Source of the DNA: Gammaproteobacteria bacterium
GTDB lineage: Bacteria; Pseudomonadota; Gammaproteobacteria; GRL18
Direction of reading: 5' to 3'
DNA length: 45,348 nucleotides
Assembly (NCBI GenBank): GCA_016744395.1
Contig: JADGEK010000022.1
Location: 1-45,348, forward strand
Shown here: positions 36,393-44,144 of the stretch, in pieces
How the letters are laid out: each line of letters begins with the position of its first letter
How positions within the stretch are numbered: the first letter of the stretch is position 1
Notes under the pieces: model-generated
Seen by the model: the letters and a program-made list of their open reading frames with translations, nothing else
Told to the model about the DNA's origin: nothing
The model's database searches: none
Program-made: the position numbers and the translations under genes

Positions 36393-37751
36393 ATGGCTGT
36401 CAATAGTAAAAAAATCCAAGTCGATGCACTTGTTCAGGGTATGTATGTCTCAAAGCTTGATCGCCCCTGGATTGAGACCTCTTATCCGATTGAAGGCTTT
36501 TATCTACAACACTCTGAAGATATTAAGAAAATCTCACAAACTTGCCGCTTTGTTTATATCGATGTTGATTTAACAAAATTACATATTGATATAAACCAAT
36601 TGGACACCTCTGTTTCTAGTGACACCTCCAGTCTATCAATACACCCCATATCTCTTAAGCAAGGAAACACACCAGTTCAGCAAGAAGACAGTCTAAAAAC
36701 AGAAAAAACGGTTCTGAAGCATGAGCTAAAACCTAAAAAATCCTTATACATAGAACGGGTCCCTTTTGAAAAAGAGTTTAAGACTGCGAACAAACTTTAT
36801 GAAACCATTAGCCAAACAGCAACAGATGTTTTGAGCAAGGTGGAATCAGGAAATTATTTTGATATAAAAAAAGTAAACCTAACAGCCGCAACAATGGTGG
36901 ATAGCATCATTCGTAACCCCGATGCTTTTTTATGGCTTTCTCGTCTTAAGGAAAAAGATACTCACTCCCATAATCGCTCCATTCGTGCCTCCATCTGGGC
37001 AATTGCTTTTGGGCGTTACCTCTCACTTCCCAAAAAAGAGTTAACAGAACTGTCTATTGCCGTTTTACTGGCCAATATTGGTAAGGCTCGTCTTCCTAGA
37101 GAATTATTGGCAAAATCAGATGAATTGGGAGGTGCAGAATTATCAGTCTACCAAAAGCATGTGGGCATATCAGTTAAACTACTCAAACTGATGGGAATGT
37201 TTTCTGAAAATACCATTGCAACAATTGCTTCACACTGTGAACGATATAATGGTTCAGGTTATCCTAGAAAATTAAGTCAGGACAACATTATTTTTACTGC
37301 ACAAATTGCAGGACTGGTTTATTATTATGAAAAAATAACGAACCAGCGAAATAGCCGTGACTCTTTAGATGCGACAAGGGCAATGGAGCATCTATATAAG
37401 CTTAGAAACATTGAATTTCAGAAAGAACTCATTGAAGAATTTATTCAATCCATTGGCATCTATCCTGCAGGCTCTCTAATTGAATTAAACTCAAAAGAAA
37501 TTGCCGTTATTGTTGAACAGAACGAGCACCATAGACTATTACCAAAAGTCATGATCCTTAGAGACAATGAGAAAAAGCCTGTGAAACTCTTTAAGATTAT
37601 AGATCTTGCAACATTTGAACGACAGGATGGAGCCTGCCCTAAAATAATCAATAGCATTCCTCTCGGATCTTATGATATCAATTCGAGTGAAATTATTAAT
37701 AGCATACAAAAAGCAGATAAGAACTGGGTTATGAAAAAATTATTTTCATAA
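36393..37751 (+). CDS. HD-GYP domain protein with DUF3391 N terminus, HD motif lost
   Basis: The 452-residue protein starts with a DUF3391-like region (about 1-70: VDALVQGMYVSKLDRPW), then a variable linker and an HD-GYP domain (about 190-330). HD-GYP enzymes hydrolyse c-di-GMP with a metal site built from an HD pair. Here the LHDIGK motif reads LANIGK (Ala227, Asn228), and the HHER motif reads HCER (281-284); the GYP signature is kept as GSGYP (287-291). The metal site is thus missing key ligands, so it is probably a c-di-GMP sensor or a partner-binding protein, not a phosphodiesterase. The ATG at 36393 has only a GAAGAAA upstream. Confidence 0.85.
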   Translation: MAVNSKKIQVDALVQGMYVSKLDRPWIETSYPIEGFYLQHSEDIKKISQTCRFVYIDVDLTKLHIDINQLDTSVSSDTSSLSIHPISLKQGNTPVQQEDSLKTEKTVLKHELKPKKSLYIERVPFEKEFKTANKLYETISQTATDVLSKVESGNYFDIKKVNLTAATMVDSIIRNPDAFLWLSRLKEKDTHSHNRSIRASIWAIAFGRYLSLPKKELTELSIAVLLANIGKARLPRELLAKSDELGGAELSVYQKHVGISVKLLKLMGMFSENTIATIASHCERYNGSGYPRKLSQDNIIFTAQIAGLVYYYEKITNQRNSRDSLDATRAMEHLYKLRNIEFQKELIEEFIQSIGIYPAGSLIELNSKEIAVIVEQNEHHRLLPKVMILRDNEKKPVKLFKIIDLATFERQDGACPKIINSIPLGSYDINSSEIINSIQKADKNWVMKKLFS

Positions 37752-37780
37752 CTTGCCAAAAAAACGCCTGATTTAATCTG

Positions 37781-37808
37781 TAGAGAAAAGGCATGCCTTT
37801 TCTCTACA
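37781..37808. repeat. Dispersed palindrome, copy 2, after the HD-GYP gene
   Basis: A perfect 28-base palindrome with half-sites GTAGAGAAAAGGCA and TGCCTTTTCTCTAC around a central GCATGC. It closely resembles the copy at 17643-17670 and, like it, follows a c-di-GMP-related gene at a convergent gene junction. It lies 10 bases before a separate strong terminator. Confidence 0.8.
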
Positions 37809-37817
37809 ACTCAAAAA

Positions 37818-37855
37818 CAAAAAGCCCGTAACAGTTTCCTGATACGGGCTTTTTG
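37818..37855. terminator. Bidirectional Rho-independent terminator
   Basis: Perfect 13-base arms (CAAAAAGCCCGTA and its complement TACGGGCTTTTTG) around a 12-base loop, with T runs on both strands. It serves the HD-GYP gene on the plus strand and the sulfur-globule-like gene on the minus strand. Confidence 0.9.
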
Positions 37856-37877
37856 TTAAAGCTTTAAGGGCTAAGAA

Positions 37878-38465
37878 TTACTTAGCAACTGGAGCAGCAG
37901 GTGCTACTGGAGCTTGAGCAGCCCATTGCTTCATTCTTGCTTCATAAGCTTTACGAGCAGCTTCCATTTGTGCTTGCTGTTGAGCTTGCATCGCTTGCAT
38001 ACGCTTCTGGTGAGCTTCCATCTGCGCTTTTTGTTGTGCAGTTGGTGCTGGAGCAGCCATAGGTGCTTGCATCATAGGCGCCTGCATCATAGGTGCTGGA
38101 CGGCCATAACCACCATTGTCAGAGTATTGGTTATAACCATTAAAACGGTTATTCATGTTGTTGTAACCATTGTAGCTGCTGTTACCATTTCCATAAGCTG
38201 AACCACGAGTGTTGCCTTTACCACGACCACGACCACGTGCTTTGATAGTGATTTCAACATCACCGTCCATGTCTGCATCGCCAGAACCGTCGCCCCAGCC
38301 ATTACCATAGCCATTGCCATAAGCATTGTTGTTCATGTTGTTATAGCCATTGCCATTCCAGTTTGTGTTGCTATTTCCATCACCCATTGGACTCCAAGAA
38401 GAAGCAGAAACAGCCATAGAAGCAGTAGTAGCAGCGATTGCTACAGCAATTAATAATTTTTTCAT
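37878..38465 (-). CDS. Exported Gly/Asn-rich protein, sulfur globule protein-like
   Basis: The 195-residue protein has a clear signal peptide (about 1-21, ending AVSA), so it is exported. The mature part is low-complexity: Gly, Asn and Tyr-rich repeats (NGNGYNNMNNNAYGNGYGNG), an acidic patch DGSGDADMDGDVEI, an Arg/Gly patch ARGRGRGKG, then PMMQAPMMQAP repeats and an Ala/Gln-rich helical tail. This composition and order resemble the sulfur globule envelope protein family of sulfur-oxidising gammaproteobacteria, which coat periplasmic sulfur deposits. The match is by composition only, so an alternative is an unrelated low-complexity cell surface protein. GGAGAG lies 6-7 bases before the ATG, and a good promoter and upstream palindrome suggest strong, regulated expression. 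Confidence 0.75.
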   Translation of the reverse strand: MKKLLIAVAIAATTASMAVSASSWSPMGDGNSNTNWNGNGYNNMNNNAYGNGYGNGWGDGSGDADMDGDVEITIKARGRGRGKGNTRGSAYGNGNSSYNGYNNMNNRFNGYNQYSDNGGYGRPAPMMQAPMMQAPMAAPAPTAQQKAQMEAHQKRMQAMQAQQQAQMEAARKAYEARMKQWAAQAPVAPAAPVAK

Positions 38466-38487
38466 TTTATACTCTCCAAAATTTTAT

Positions 38488-38517
38488 GTAATATTGTTTG
38501 ATATGTGTTATTTACAA
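38488..38517 (-). promoter_or_regulatory. Candidate promoter of the sulfur-globule-like gene
   Basis: On the minus strand a -35 box TTGTAA (38512-38517) and a -10 box TATTAC (38488-38493) are 18 bases apart. The -10 ends 22 bases before the ATG, leaving a short leader that contains the GGAGAG ribosome binding site. Confidence 0.5.
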
Positions 38518-38527
38518 GTGTGTTAAG

Positions 38528-38545
38528 TGTTATCAAATGATAACA
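38528..38545. promoter_or_regulatory. Palindromic candidate operator upstream of the sulfur-globule-like gene
   Basis: TGTTATCA and TGATAACA form a perfect inverted repeat with a 2-base centre. It lies just upstream of the candidate -35 box, the usual place for an activator site. The cognate regulator is unknown. Confidence 0.5.
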
Positions 38546-38827
38546 AAATTTTGATACTGTAAAATAATATCTGTGAATTGATTAAAGCACTCTTTTCTTT
38601 TCAGCTAAGAAGAGTTTTTATTGCTTCTCAATTTCTGTATATGTGATAATTATATAGAGATAGGAAAATATTAGCAAGCATTTATATAAGTTTTTTCTAA
38701 TATAGCTTGAATGAGCCTGATCTCTGCCATGCTAAAGGTATTGATCAATACTGGAGCAGCCTGTTTAAAGGCCTCAGACTTTAAAAGTCAATATGAATTC
38801 ATCGGAACAATTTACAAAAGATAAGCA

Positions 38828-39211
38828 CTATCGAGTGTTGTTTTTCTTAAAAAGTAAGTCATAGTCTACGCCAATTATATTCAAATCATCCAGACTAATA
38901 TCCTCAACTTCAATTGTATCGCTGGTATCGGGTAAAGTTAAATCATTGCAGCCTTCTAAATTTAAAATATAGCAATCCACAATAAAACTATAAAAATTCG
39001 GCTGCTCAAGCTGAATTACGTCAAATAAATGCCTCACATCTAAAGAAATTTGATCTCTGTTTTTTTCTGTATGGATAACAAAGGCACGCTTCTGAAATAA
39101 AAATCCATAATCGAGCAATACCTCCATAATGCAGTGCCAGATTTGCGCACATTCATCTTGAGATTTATGTGCATAATCTAAATTGACAAATAAACCAAAC
39201 TCATTAGTCAC
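38828..39211 (-). CDS. Small protein of unknown function
   Basis: I do not recognise this 127-residue protein. It has no signal peptide, membrane helix or metal motif. It is acidic, with an Asp/Glu-rich C-terminal third (DTIEVEDISLDDLN), and looks like a compact cytoplasmic domain. The start is GTG at 39211, supported by AAGGGAGA about 5 bases upstream. It lies alone between the sulfur-globule-like gene and tRNA-Lys. An inverted repeat lies just upstream. Confidence 0.65.
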   Translation of the reverse strand: MTNEFGLFVNLDYAHKSQDECAQIWHCIMEVLLDYGFLFQKRAFVIHTEKNRDQISLDVRHLFDVIQLEQPNFYSFIVDCYILNLEGCNDLTLPDTSDTIEVEDISLDDLNIIGVDYDLLFKKNNTR

Positions 39212-39238
39212 GTTATCTCCCTTATCATATGTATCACA

Positions 39239-39257
39239 TCATAGCTATGCGCTATGA
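39239..39257. repeat. Inverted repeat upstream of the 127-residue protein gene
   Basis: TCATAGC and GCTATGA flank a 5-base spacer, 28 bases upstream of the GTG start. It may be an operator or a leader hairpin. A second, smaller repeat (ATACTA/TAGTAT) is at 39319-39333. Confidence 0.35.
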
Positions 39258-39438
39258 AAAATAGATAAAATTACCCCAAAAATCTCATTATGCAGTCATA
39301 TACTATCATGCTCTATAGATACTAGTGTAGTATAAATCTAAAAAAGATCTGCTAAGCACATCAATTTATTAGAACTTTTCTTCATAAAATCATGGTTAAG
39401 CAAAGTTGATATGATTAAAAAAACAGAATTTTAAGCAA

Positions 39439-39472
39439 AAAAAAGCCTTGCAAATTAATACAAGGCTTTTTT
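39439..39472. terminator. Rho-independent terminator of tRNA-Lys
   Basis: Twelve-base arms (AAAAAAGCCTTG and CAAGGCTTTTTT) around a 10-base loop, with an eight-T run on the minus strand, lying 8 bases beyond the tRNA 3' end. It can also work on the plus strand. Confidence 0.85.
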
Positions 39473-39480
39473 AAAAATAA

Positions 39481-39556
39481 TGGTGGGCCGTCGGGGATTC
39501 GAACCCCGGACAAATGGATTAAAAGTCCACTGCTCTACCAACTGAGCTAACGGCCC
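39481..39556 (-). tRNA. tRNA-Lys (anticodon TTT)
   Basis: A complete 76-base cloverleaf on the minus strand. The acceptor stem begins GGGCCGT and pairs with ACGGCCC before an encoded CCA end. The anticodon loop is CTTTTAA with anticodon TTT, and the T arm contains GGTTCGAATCC. It closely resembles E. coli tRNA-Lys. It lies downstream of cpoB, as in many gammaproteobacteria where lysine tRNA genes follow the tol-pal operon. Confidence 0.97.
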
Positions 39557-39587
39557 TTCAGCTTGAAGCTGAGAAAAGTAGATTACA

Positions 39588-39593
39588 ATTATA
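39588..39593 (-). promoter_or_regulatory. Candidate -10 box for tRNA-Lys
   Basis: A TATAAT on the minus strand 32 bases before the tRNA 5' end, in a separate gap from cpoB. The best -35 is weak (TTTAGA at 19 bases). A small inverted repeat (TCAGCTT/AAGCTGA, 39558-39572) lies in the 5' leader of the tRNA. Confidence 0.4.
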
Positions 39594-39715
39594 CTCATTG
39601 ATTAATCTTCTCTAAAGAAGTTGAATCAATACTTAATTGCCGTCTCTTTAAGATGCGCACATTCTACCGTTTTTATTAATTATGGCAAGCTTTTTTGCAC
39701 TTTTTTTTCATCTTT

Positions 39716-40687
39716 TTACAGTTGCTTTAATAAGCGCTTCGCCTGCCCTGCTTCAGTGGTATCAGGATAAGTTAATAAGAGGTGATTTAATGTTTGTTTC
39801 GCACTCTCTTTATTACCTAATTCATAAAAGCTATAGGCTTTTTTTAACTCAGCTTCTGCCTTTTTAGGACTCAATGGATAAACATCCAGCAACAATTGAT
39901 AATCCGTGATTGATTGCTCGTAATTTTGTTGCGCATAACTGGACTCTGCCACCCAATATTGAGCAATATGCGCATAACGACCACCAGGGTATTGATGAAT
40001 GAATGCAACAAAGGAATTTCTGGCTTTACTGTATCGACGCGCTCTTAACTCATCATAAGCCTTTTGGTAAGACTTTTGCTCTGCCACACGCTGCTTTTCA
40101 GACATTGCTATCTTTTTGTATACAGCAGGCTTTTCAACTACCATTCCTACAGTCTGCTGTTTCCCTGACGGATCAACAATAACCTCTTCTCTTTGAGTCA
40201 CTCCATATTTTGATGGTTCAACAGTGGATTTATCTAAAACGACAGGCAATTCTTTTTGCTTGGGAGTCAATGACTTTTGTACAGTCCCTGGCGCTGCTTT
40301 TGAGGTCGACATTGTTGACAATTTAGTCTCATCTTCTCCCTGAGTACCACCTTCCATCTGACTTAAGCGACGATTTAAATCAGTATACAACTCTCGTTGC
40401 TGTTGCTTAAGAAGATGAACTTCATTACTTTGTTCCTCCAGCAAGCCTCGTAGTTGCTGATTTTCTTCCTGGAGTTGTTTCATACGATACAGTAACTCAA
40501 GTTGTTTCTGAGAGCTCATTAAGCGTTCCAGTCGATCCATCCGCACATCTAAGGGGCGTTTTTTATAATCGTCTGATTCAGCATGTACTGGTATCAAGCC
40601 ACTCGTTAACATCAAAAATAATAAAATGACGACCAGGTGTTTTATTGAAAAAAGAAAAGCCGATCGGCTTGTTATAAAAATGCTCAT
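39716..40687 (-). CDS. cpoB: Cell division coordinator CpoB (YbgF)
   Basis: CpoB is a periplasmic protein that links the Tol machine with peptidoglycan synthesis during division. The 323-residue protein has a signal peptide with a long n-region (cleavage near VHA, about residue 36), an N-terminal trimerising coiled coil (about 48-112), a variable linker, and a C-terminal TPR domain (about 200-323) with YQKAYDELRARRYSKARNSF, AQYWVAESSYAQQNYEQSI and ELKKAYSFYELGNKESA. It is the last gene of the tol-pal cluster, 100 bases after pal. Confidence 0.92.
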   Translation of the reverse strand: MSIFITSRSAFLFSIKHLVVILLFLMLTSGLIPVHAESDDYKKRPLDVRMDRLERLMSSQKQLELLYRMKQLQEENQQLRGLLEEQSNEVHLLKQQQRELYTDLNRRLSQMEGGTQGEDETKLSTMSTSKAAPGTVQKSLTPKQKELPVVLDKSTVEPSKYGVTQREEVIVDPSGKQQTVGMVVEKPAVYKKIAMSEKQRVAEQKSYQKAYDELRARRYSKARNSFVAFIHQYPGGRYAHIAQYWVAESSYAQQNYEQSITDYQLLLDVYPLSPKKAEAELKKAYSFYELGNKESAKQTLNHLLLTYPDTTEAGQAKRLLKQL

Positions 40688-40787
40688 AAAAAATACCCGA
40701 TGAAAGTGTTCAATAGAAATAGCAAACTATGGAAGGAAAAAATTTGGTTTCAGTCCCATGCAATATGGGACTTAACCTGACTGAGAA

Positions 40788-41408
40788 CTAGTAAAGAATC
40801 TCAACTCGACGGTTTAATTGCCATGCCGATTCACTGTGATCCAAAGCAACAGGGTTTTCTTCTCCAAAGCTTCTCACCTCAATTTGCTGGCTCTGAACAC
40901 CCGACGCCGTTAAAAAGTCTGCCACTGCCTTAGCTCGACGCTCGCCCAGAGATAAATTGTATTCACGCGTACCACGCTCATCCGTATGCCCTTCAATAAT
41001 GAAGGTTTTAGTTGGATTAAGTGATAAATATTCTGCATGTGCATTTAAAGCCAATTGGCCTTCAGAGTTGATGGTTATGCTGTCGTATTCAAAATATATC
41101 GTACGAACTGAGAGTGGGCTATTCGGATCAGATAATGGGTCATCACCATATGACTGGCCGTTAATAGCAGTACCATCATTCATGCCTGATTCATTATAGC
41201 CCCCTGTTTGACCTTCATAGGAGCCATCACCTGATGCATTTGCGTCACCTCCAGTTCGGTCTTCCACAGAAGCATTATTCGTACCCTCAGCAGTATCAGT
41301 ATTTGTGGTCGAACAGGCTGTCAAAAAAACAAACGGCACGACCATTAAAAGAATGGATAACTTATCTTTTAAGAAAGAGTTTAAAAAAGTGTTGATGTGT
41401 GTATTCAT
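40788..41408 (-). CDS. pal: Peptidoglycan-associated lipoprotein Pal
   Basis: Pal anchors the outer membrane to peptidoglycan and binds TolB. The 206-residue precursor has a lipobox LTAC with the lipidated Cys at residue 32 and a longer than usual n-region. A Gly/Asn/Ser-rich linker (about 35-95) precedes the OmpA-like domain with IEGHTDERGTREYNLSLGER, the diaminopimelate-binding region. AGGA lies 10 bases before the ATG. It follows tolB by 18 bases. Confidence 0.95.
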   Translation of the reverse strand: MNTHINTFLNSFLKDKLSILLMVVPFVFLTACSTTNTDTAEGTNNASVEDRTGGDANASGDGSYEGQTGGYNESGMNDGTAINGQSYGDDPLSDPNSPLSVRTIYFEYDSITINSEGQLALNAHAEYLSLNPTKTFIIEGHTDERGTREYNLSLGERRAKAVADFLTASGVQSQQIEVRSFGEENPVALDHSESAWQLNRRVEILY

Positions 41409-41426
41409 AATATTTAATTCCTGTTT

Positions 41427-42758
41427 TTATCGACTACGATAGGGGGACCAGGCAGGTTCTCTCACATCACCACTTAAAACTCGTAAACGCTGTGGTGAGT
41501 GACTGCCATCAACTGCAATTGCTTCAAGTATACCTCGACCACGCAGTTCAGTTGCATACAAAATCATTTTTCCATTGGGAGAAAATGAGGGTGATTCATC
41601 CAGTTTAGAATGAGTGATAACCTGTAAATATCGAGTCGCTAATTCCAGCGTCGCAACTCGAAAGCTTCCCTTATCACGGGTAATAAAGACCAGTGATTTT
41701 CCATCAGGAGAAAAACTAGCACCCGCATTGTAACTGCCTTCATAAGTTAAACGTTTTGGCGCACCAGCACGGCCCTTTTGATTAATAGCCACTTGATAAA
41801 TTTGTGGTTTACCCGCCCGATCGGAAGTAAAGATTAACGATCGTCCATCAGGAGACCAGGCTGGCTCTGTGTCAATACCATAATGATTCGTGATACGTTG
41901 TAACACTCCACTGGCAGTATACATCACGTAAATTTCAGAGTTACCATCTTTTGAGAGTGTCATTGCAAGACGTTTACCATCATGAGACCAAACGGGTGCA
42001 CTATTAATCCCTTTGAATTGTGCTATGGTTTTACGTTTTCCTGATTTGAGTTCCTGCATATAGACCACAGAACGATTTTTTTCAAAGGAAACATAGGCCA
42101 GCCGCTTACCATTGGGAGACCAGCTGGGAGACATAATAGGCTTCCTGGATTTCAGAATGATTTGCTCTGCATAACCATCTGAATCCGCAACAGCCAAAGT
42201 ATAAACTCGCTTCTTTACATTGACGTCATTATTAACCACGACATAGGCAATCAACGTATCAAATGCTCCTCGACTATGAGTCAACTCCTGAAAGATCTTA
42301 TCACTGATTTGATGAGCCACTCGGCGAAGATTTTTAGCCTCAACATTGTATTGGTATTCCAGGCTATTTTTGCCTGTAAAAATGTCCAGCATTTTAAATT
42401 TTACTTCATATCGTCCCTGGCCTATCGCAGTCACCTGACCAATAACCAGATTTTCAGCTTCTGTATTTTTCCAACGAGGAAAATTAATTGCACCATCTAT
42501 TTTAGGGCGTTCTGGCAATTGATTAAAACTCAGTGGCGAGAAAACCCCGCTGCGAGTCAAATCCGAGCTAATGACACTGGCAATATCAACAGGCGCCTTA
42601 CCCGTTTGAGACCATGAAAATGGTACAATAGCAATCGGTGTTGCACTTTGAAAGCCGCCCGTAATATCAACTTCAAGTAAAGCAACTGCCTGGTGCGTAA
42701 AAAAGGCAAAGTAAGAAAATAGTATAAAAAAGAGTGATGACCGTACATTTAATTTCAT
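41427..42758 (-). CDS. tolB: Tol-Pal system beta-propeller protein TolB
   Basis: TolB is a periplasmic protein that moves between Pal and TolA. The 443-residue precursor has a signal peptide (about 1-26), an N-terminal domain (about 28-165: VDITGGFQSATPIAIVPF), and a six-bladed propeller of repeated SPSWSPNGKRLAYVSF-type WSPDG blades (for example EPAWSPDGRSLIFTSDR and ASFSPDGKSLVFITRD). It starts 3 bases after the tolA stop, so the pair should be co-translated. Confidence 0.96.
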   Translation of the reverse strand: MKLNVRSSLFFILFSYFAFFTHQAVALLEVDITGGFQSATPIAIVPFSWSQTGKAPVDIASVISSDLTRSGVFSPLSFNQLPERPKIDGAINFPRWKNTEAENLVIGQVTAIGQGRYEVKFKMLDIFTGKNSLEYQYNVEAKNLRRVAHQISDKIFQELTHSRGAFDTLIAYVVVNNDVNVKKRVYTLAVADSDGYAEQIILKSRKPIMSPSWSPNGKRLAYVSFEKNRSVVYMQELKSGKRKTIAQFKGINSAPVWSHDGKRLAMTLSKDGNSEIYVMYTASGVLQRITNHYGIDTEPAWSPDGRSLIFTSDRAGKPQIYQVAINQKGRAGAPKRLTYEGSYNAGASFSPDGKSLVFITRDKGSFRVATLELATRYLQVITHSKLDESPSFSPNGKMILYATELRGRGILEAIAVDGSHSPQRLRVLSGDVREPAWSPYRSR

Positions 42759-42761
42759 TGG

Positions 42762-43670
42762 TTAACGTCCTGGCTCAAATCGTAATCTCATAACTTCAAA
42801 CTGTTTAAAAATAACACTATCTGTAGGGACAGGCAATGGCGAAGCTCTTCTAACCGCAGTTTCAACTGATCGGTCAAATGAGAGGTTGCCACTGGTTTCC
42901 ACCACTTTAACTGATACGACATTACCACTGGGTAACAAGACAATATCAATTTTACATTTTAGATTATTGGGTGCATCTAAAGGTTGTCGCCAACTTCGTT
43001 CAATTTTTTGTGCAATCATAGCAACATGACGATTGATAATTCCTTTGCTGAGACGCTTTCGCTCTGCATTAGCTCTTTCTTGCTGGCGCTTCTCTTCTGC
43101 TAAACGTTTTTTCTCTTCTTCGGCTTTGCGTTTTCGTTCTGCTTCCTGACGTTTTTGCTCTTCTTTTCGTCGTTTTTCTTCTTCTACTTTCTTACGTGCT
43201 TCTTCAGCTTTTTTCAATTTTTTTTGTTTAAGTTCTTCTTTACGACTGGCTTCTTCTTTTTTTCGTTTATCATCATCCGCTTTTTTCTTTGCTAGCTTAC
43301 GCGCTTTTTCCTGTTCTGCTTTTTTCTTCGCGGCTTTTTTCTTTTTGGCAGCAGCGGCTTTCTTACGTTTTAATTGCTCCGCTTTTTTCTGTTTCTTTTT
43401 TTCTTCAACTTCTTTGAGTCTGCGTTCTTCTCTGGCCTGACGTTTTTTTTCAAGATTTTTTCTGGCTTGTTTTTTTTCTTCTATTTTTTTTATTTCAGCG
43501 TCATAACTGTTTGCATCCACAGAAGTCACCTGTATGACATCACCCTGCTCCATCACAATTTTCTTTGGCTTATCCATCTGCCAATTGAGCAATAGAGCAC
43601 CGAAAAAAATAGCATGAAAGATGAGCGCAACACTGAACGCTTTGCTATTGTCTTTTATCCAGTCAAGCAT
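42762..43670 (-). CDS. tolA: Cell envelope integrity protein TolA
   Basis: TolA spans the periplasm and transmits energy from TolQR to the outer membrane. The 302-residue protein has one N-terminal membrane helix (about 13-31), a very long Lys/Glu/Ala/Arg-rich helical region (about 60-205), and a C-terminal domain (about 210-302) with a TonB/TolA-like end: CKIDIVLLPSGNVVSVKVVETSG and the two-Cys pattern partly reduced to Cys at about 244. It lies 39 bases after tolR. Confidence 0.93.
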   Translation of the reverse strand: MLDWIKDNSKAFSVALIFHAIFFGALLLNWQMDKPKKIVMEQGDVIQVTSVDANSYDAEIKKIEEKKQARKNLEKKRQAREERRLKEVEEKKKQKKAEQLKRKKAAAAKKKKAAKKKAEQEKARKLAKKKADDDKRKKEEASRKEELKQKKLKKAEEARKKVEEEKRRKEEQKRQEAERKRKAEEEKKRLAEEKRQQERANAERKRLSKGIINRHVAMIAQKIERSWRQPLDAPNNLKCKIDIVLLPSGNVVSVKVVETSGNLSFDRSVETAVRRASPLPVPTDSVIFKQFEVMRLRFEPGR

Positions 43671-43709
43671 ACTGATTATTGCTCTTTATATAAGAGGTAT
43701 AGGTTGCCA

Positions 43710-44144
43710 TTAAAGTGTCTGATTTTCTTCTATGGTTTTTGTCATCAGTCCGACATTCGGAATACCTGCTTTACTTAATAAAGCCAAGACATCCATAATG
43801 AATAAATATCGGGCATCCTTATCGCCCGCAACCAGCACAGAAAGTTTTGGTTTATCTGATAATGTATTTTTTATTTGCTCAACCAAATCATCTCGATTCA
43901 CAGGTTTTTCTTTACCCGTTCCGATGGTCAGATGGTATTGTCCCTGAACATCCACTTTGACAATCACTGTCTCAGCTGGCTTTGGATCTAGAGATTCTGT
44001 CTCATTAGCCTGAGGCAATTCAACCTTAACCCCCTGAGTTAGCAGTGGAGTAGAGATCATAAAAATAACCAGTAGTACCATCATGACATCAATGTAAGGC
44101 ACGACATTAATATCAGCCATAGGCTTACGGCGTTTTCTCGCCAT
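43710..44144 (-). CDS. tolR: Tol-Pal system protein TolR
   Basis: TolR forms with TolQ the proton-driven motor of the envelope. The 144-residue protein has the ExbD/TolR signature: short basic N terminus (ARKRRKP), then one membrane helix with the essential Asp19 in VVPYIDVMMVLLVIF, and a periplasmic domain. Its ATG overlaps the tolQ stop (TAATG), which suggests translational coupling. Confidence 0.96.
   Translation of the reverse strand: MARKRRKPMADINVVPYIDVMMVLLVIFMISTPLLTQGVKVELPQANETESLDPKPAETVIVKVDVQGQYHLTIGTGKEKPVNRDDLVEQIKNTLSDKPKLSVLVAGDKDARYLFIMDVLALLSKAGIPNVGLMTKTIEENQTL

Larger units (their letters stand above)
38466..38827. other. Regulatory gap upstream of the sulfur-globule-like gene
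   Basis: This 362-base gap contains the promoter (38488-38517) and palindrome (38528-38545) listed separately. Further upstream are a perfect 14-base palindrome GTATTGATCAATAC (38738-38751) and a small inverted repeat GACTTT/AAAGTC (38777-38789), which may belong to the end of the next gene. No gene is seen. Confidence 0.5.

Noticed and set aside
37878..38465. Antifreeze or ice-nucleation type repeat protein
   Set aside because: There is no regular repeat length; the Gly/Asn/Tyr pattern with signal peptide and acidic/basic patches fits sulfur globule-like proteins better.
38738..38751. 14-base palindrome GTATTGATCAATAC as an operator
   Set aside because: It lies nearly 300 bases from the nearest start codon and has no partner site, so a regulatory role cannot be supported.
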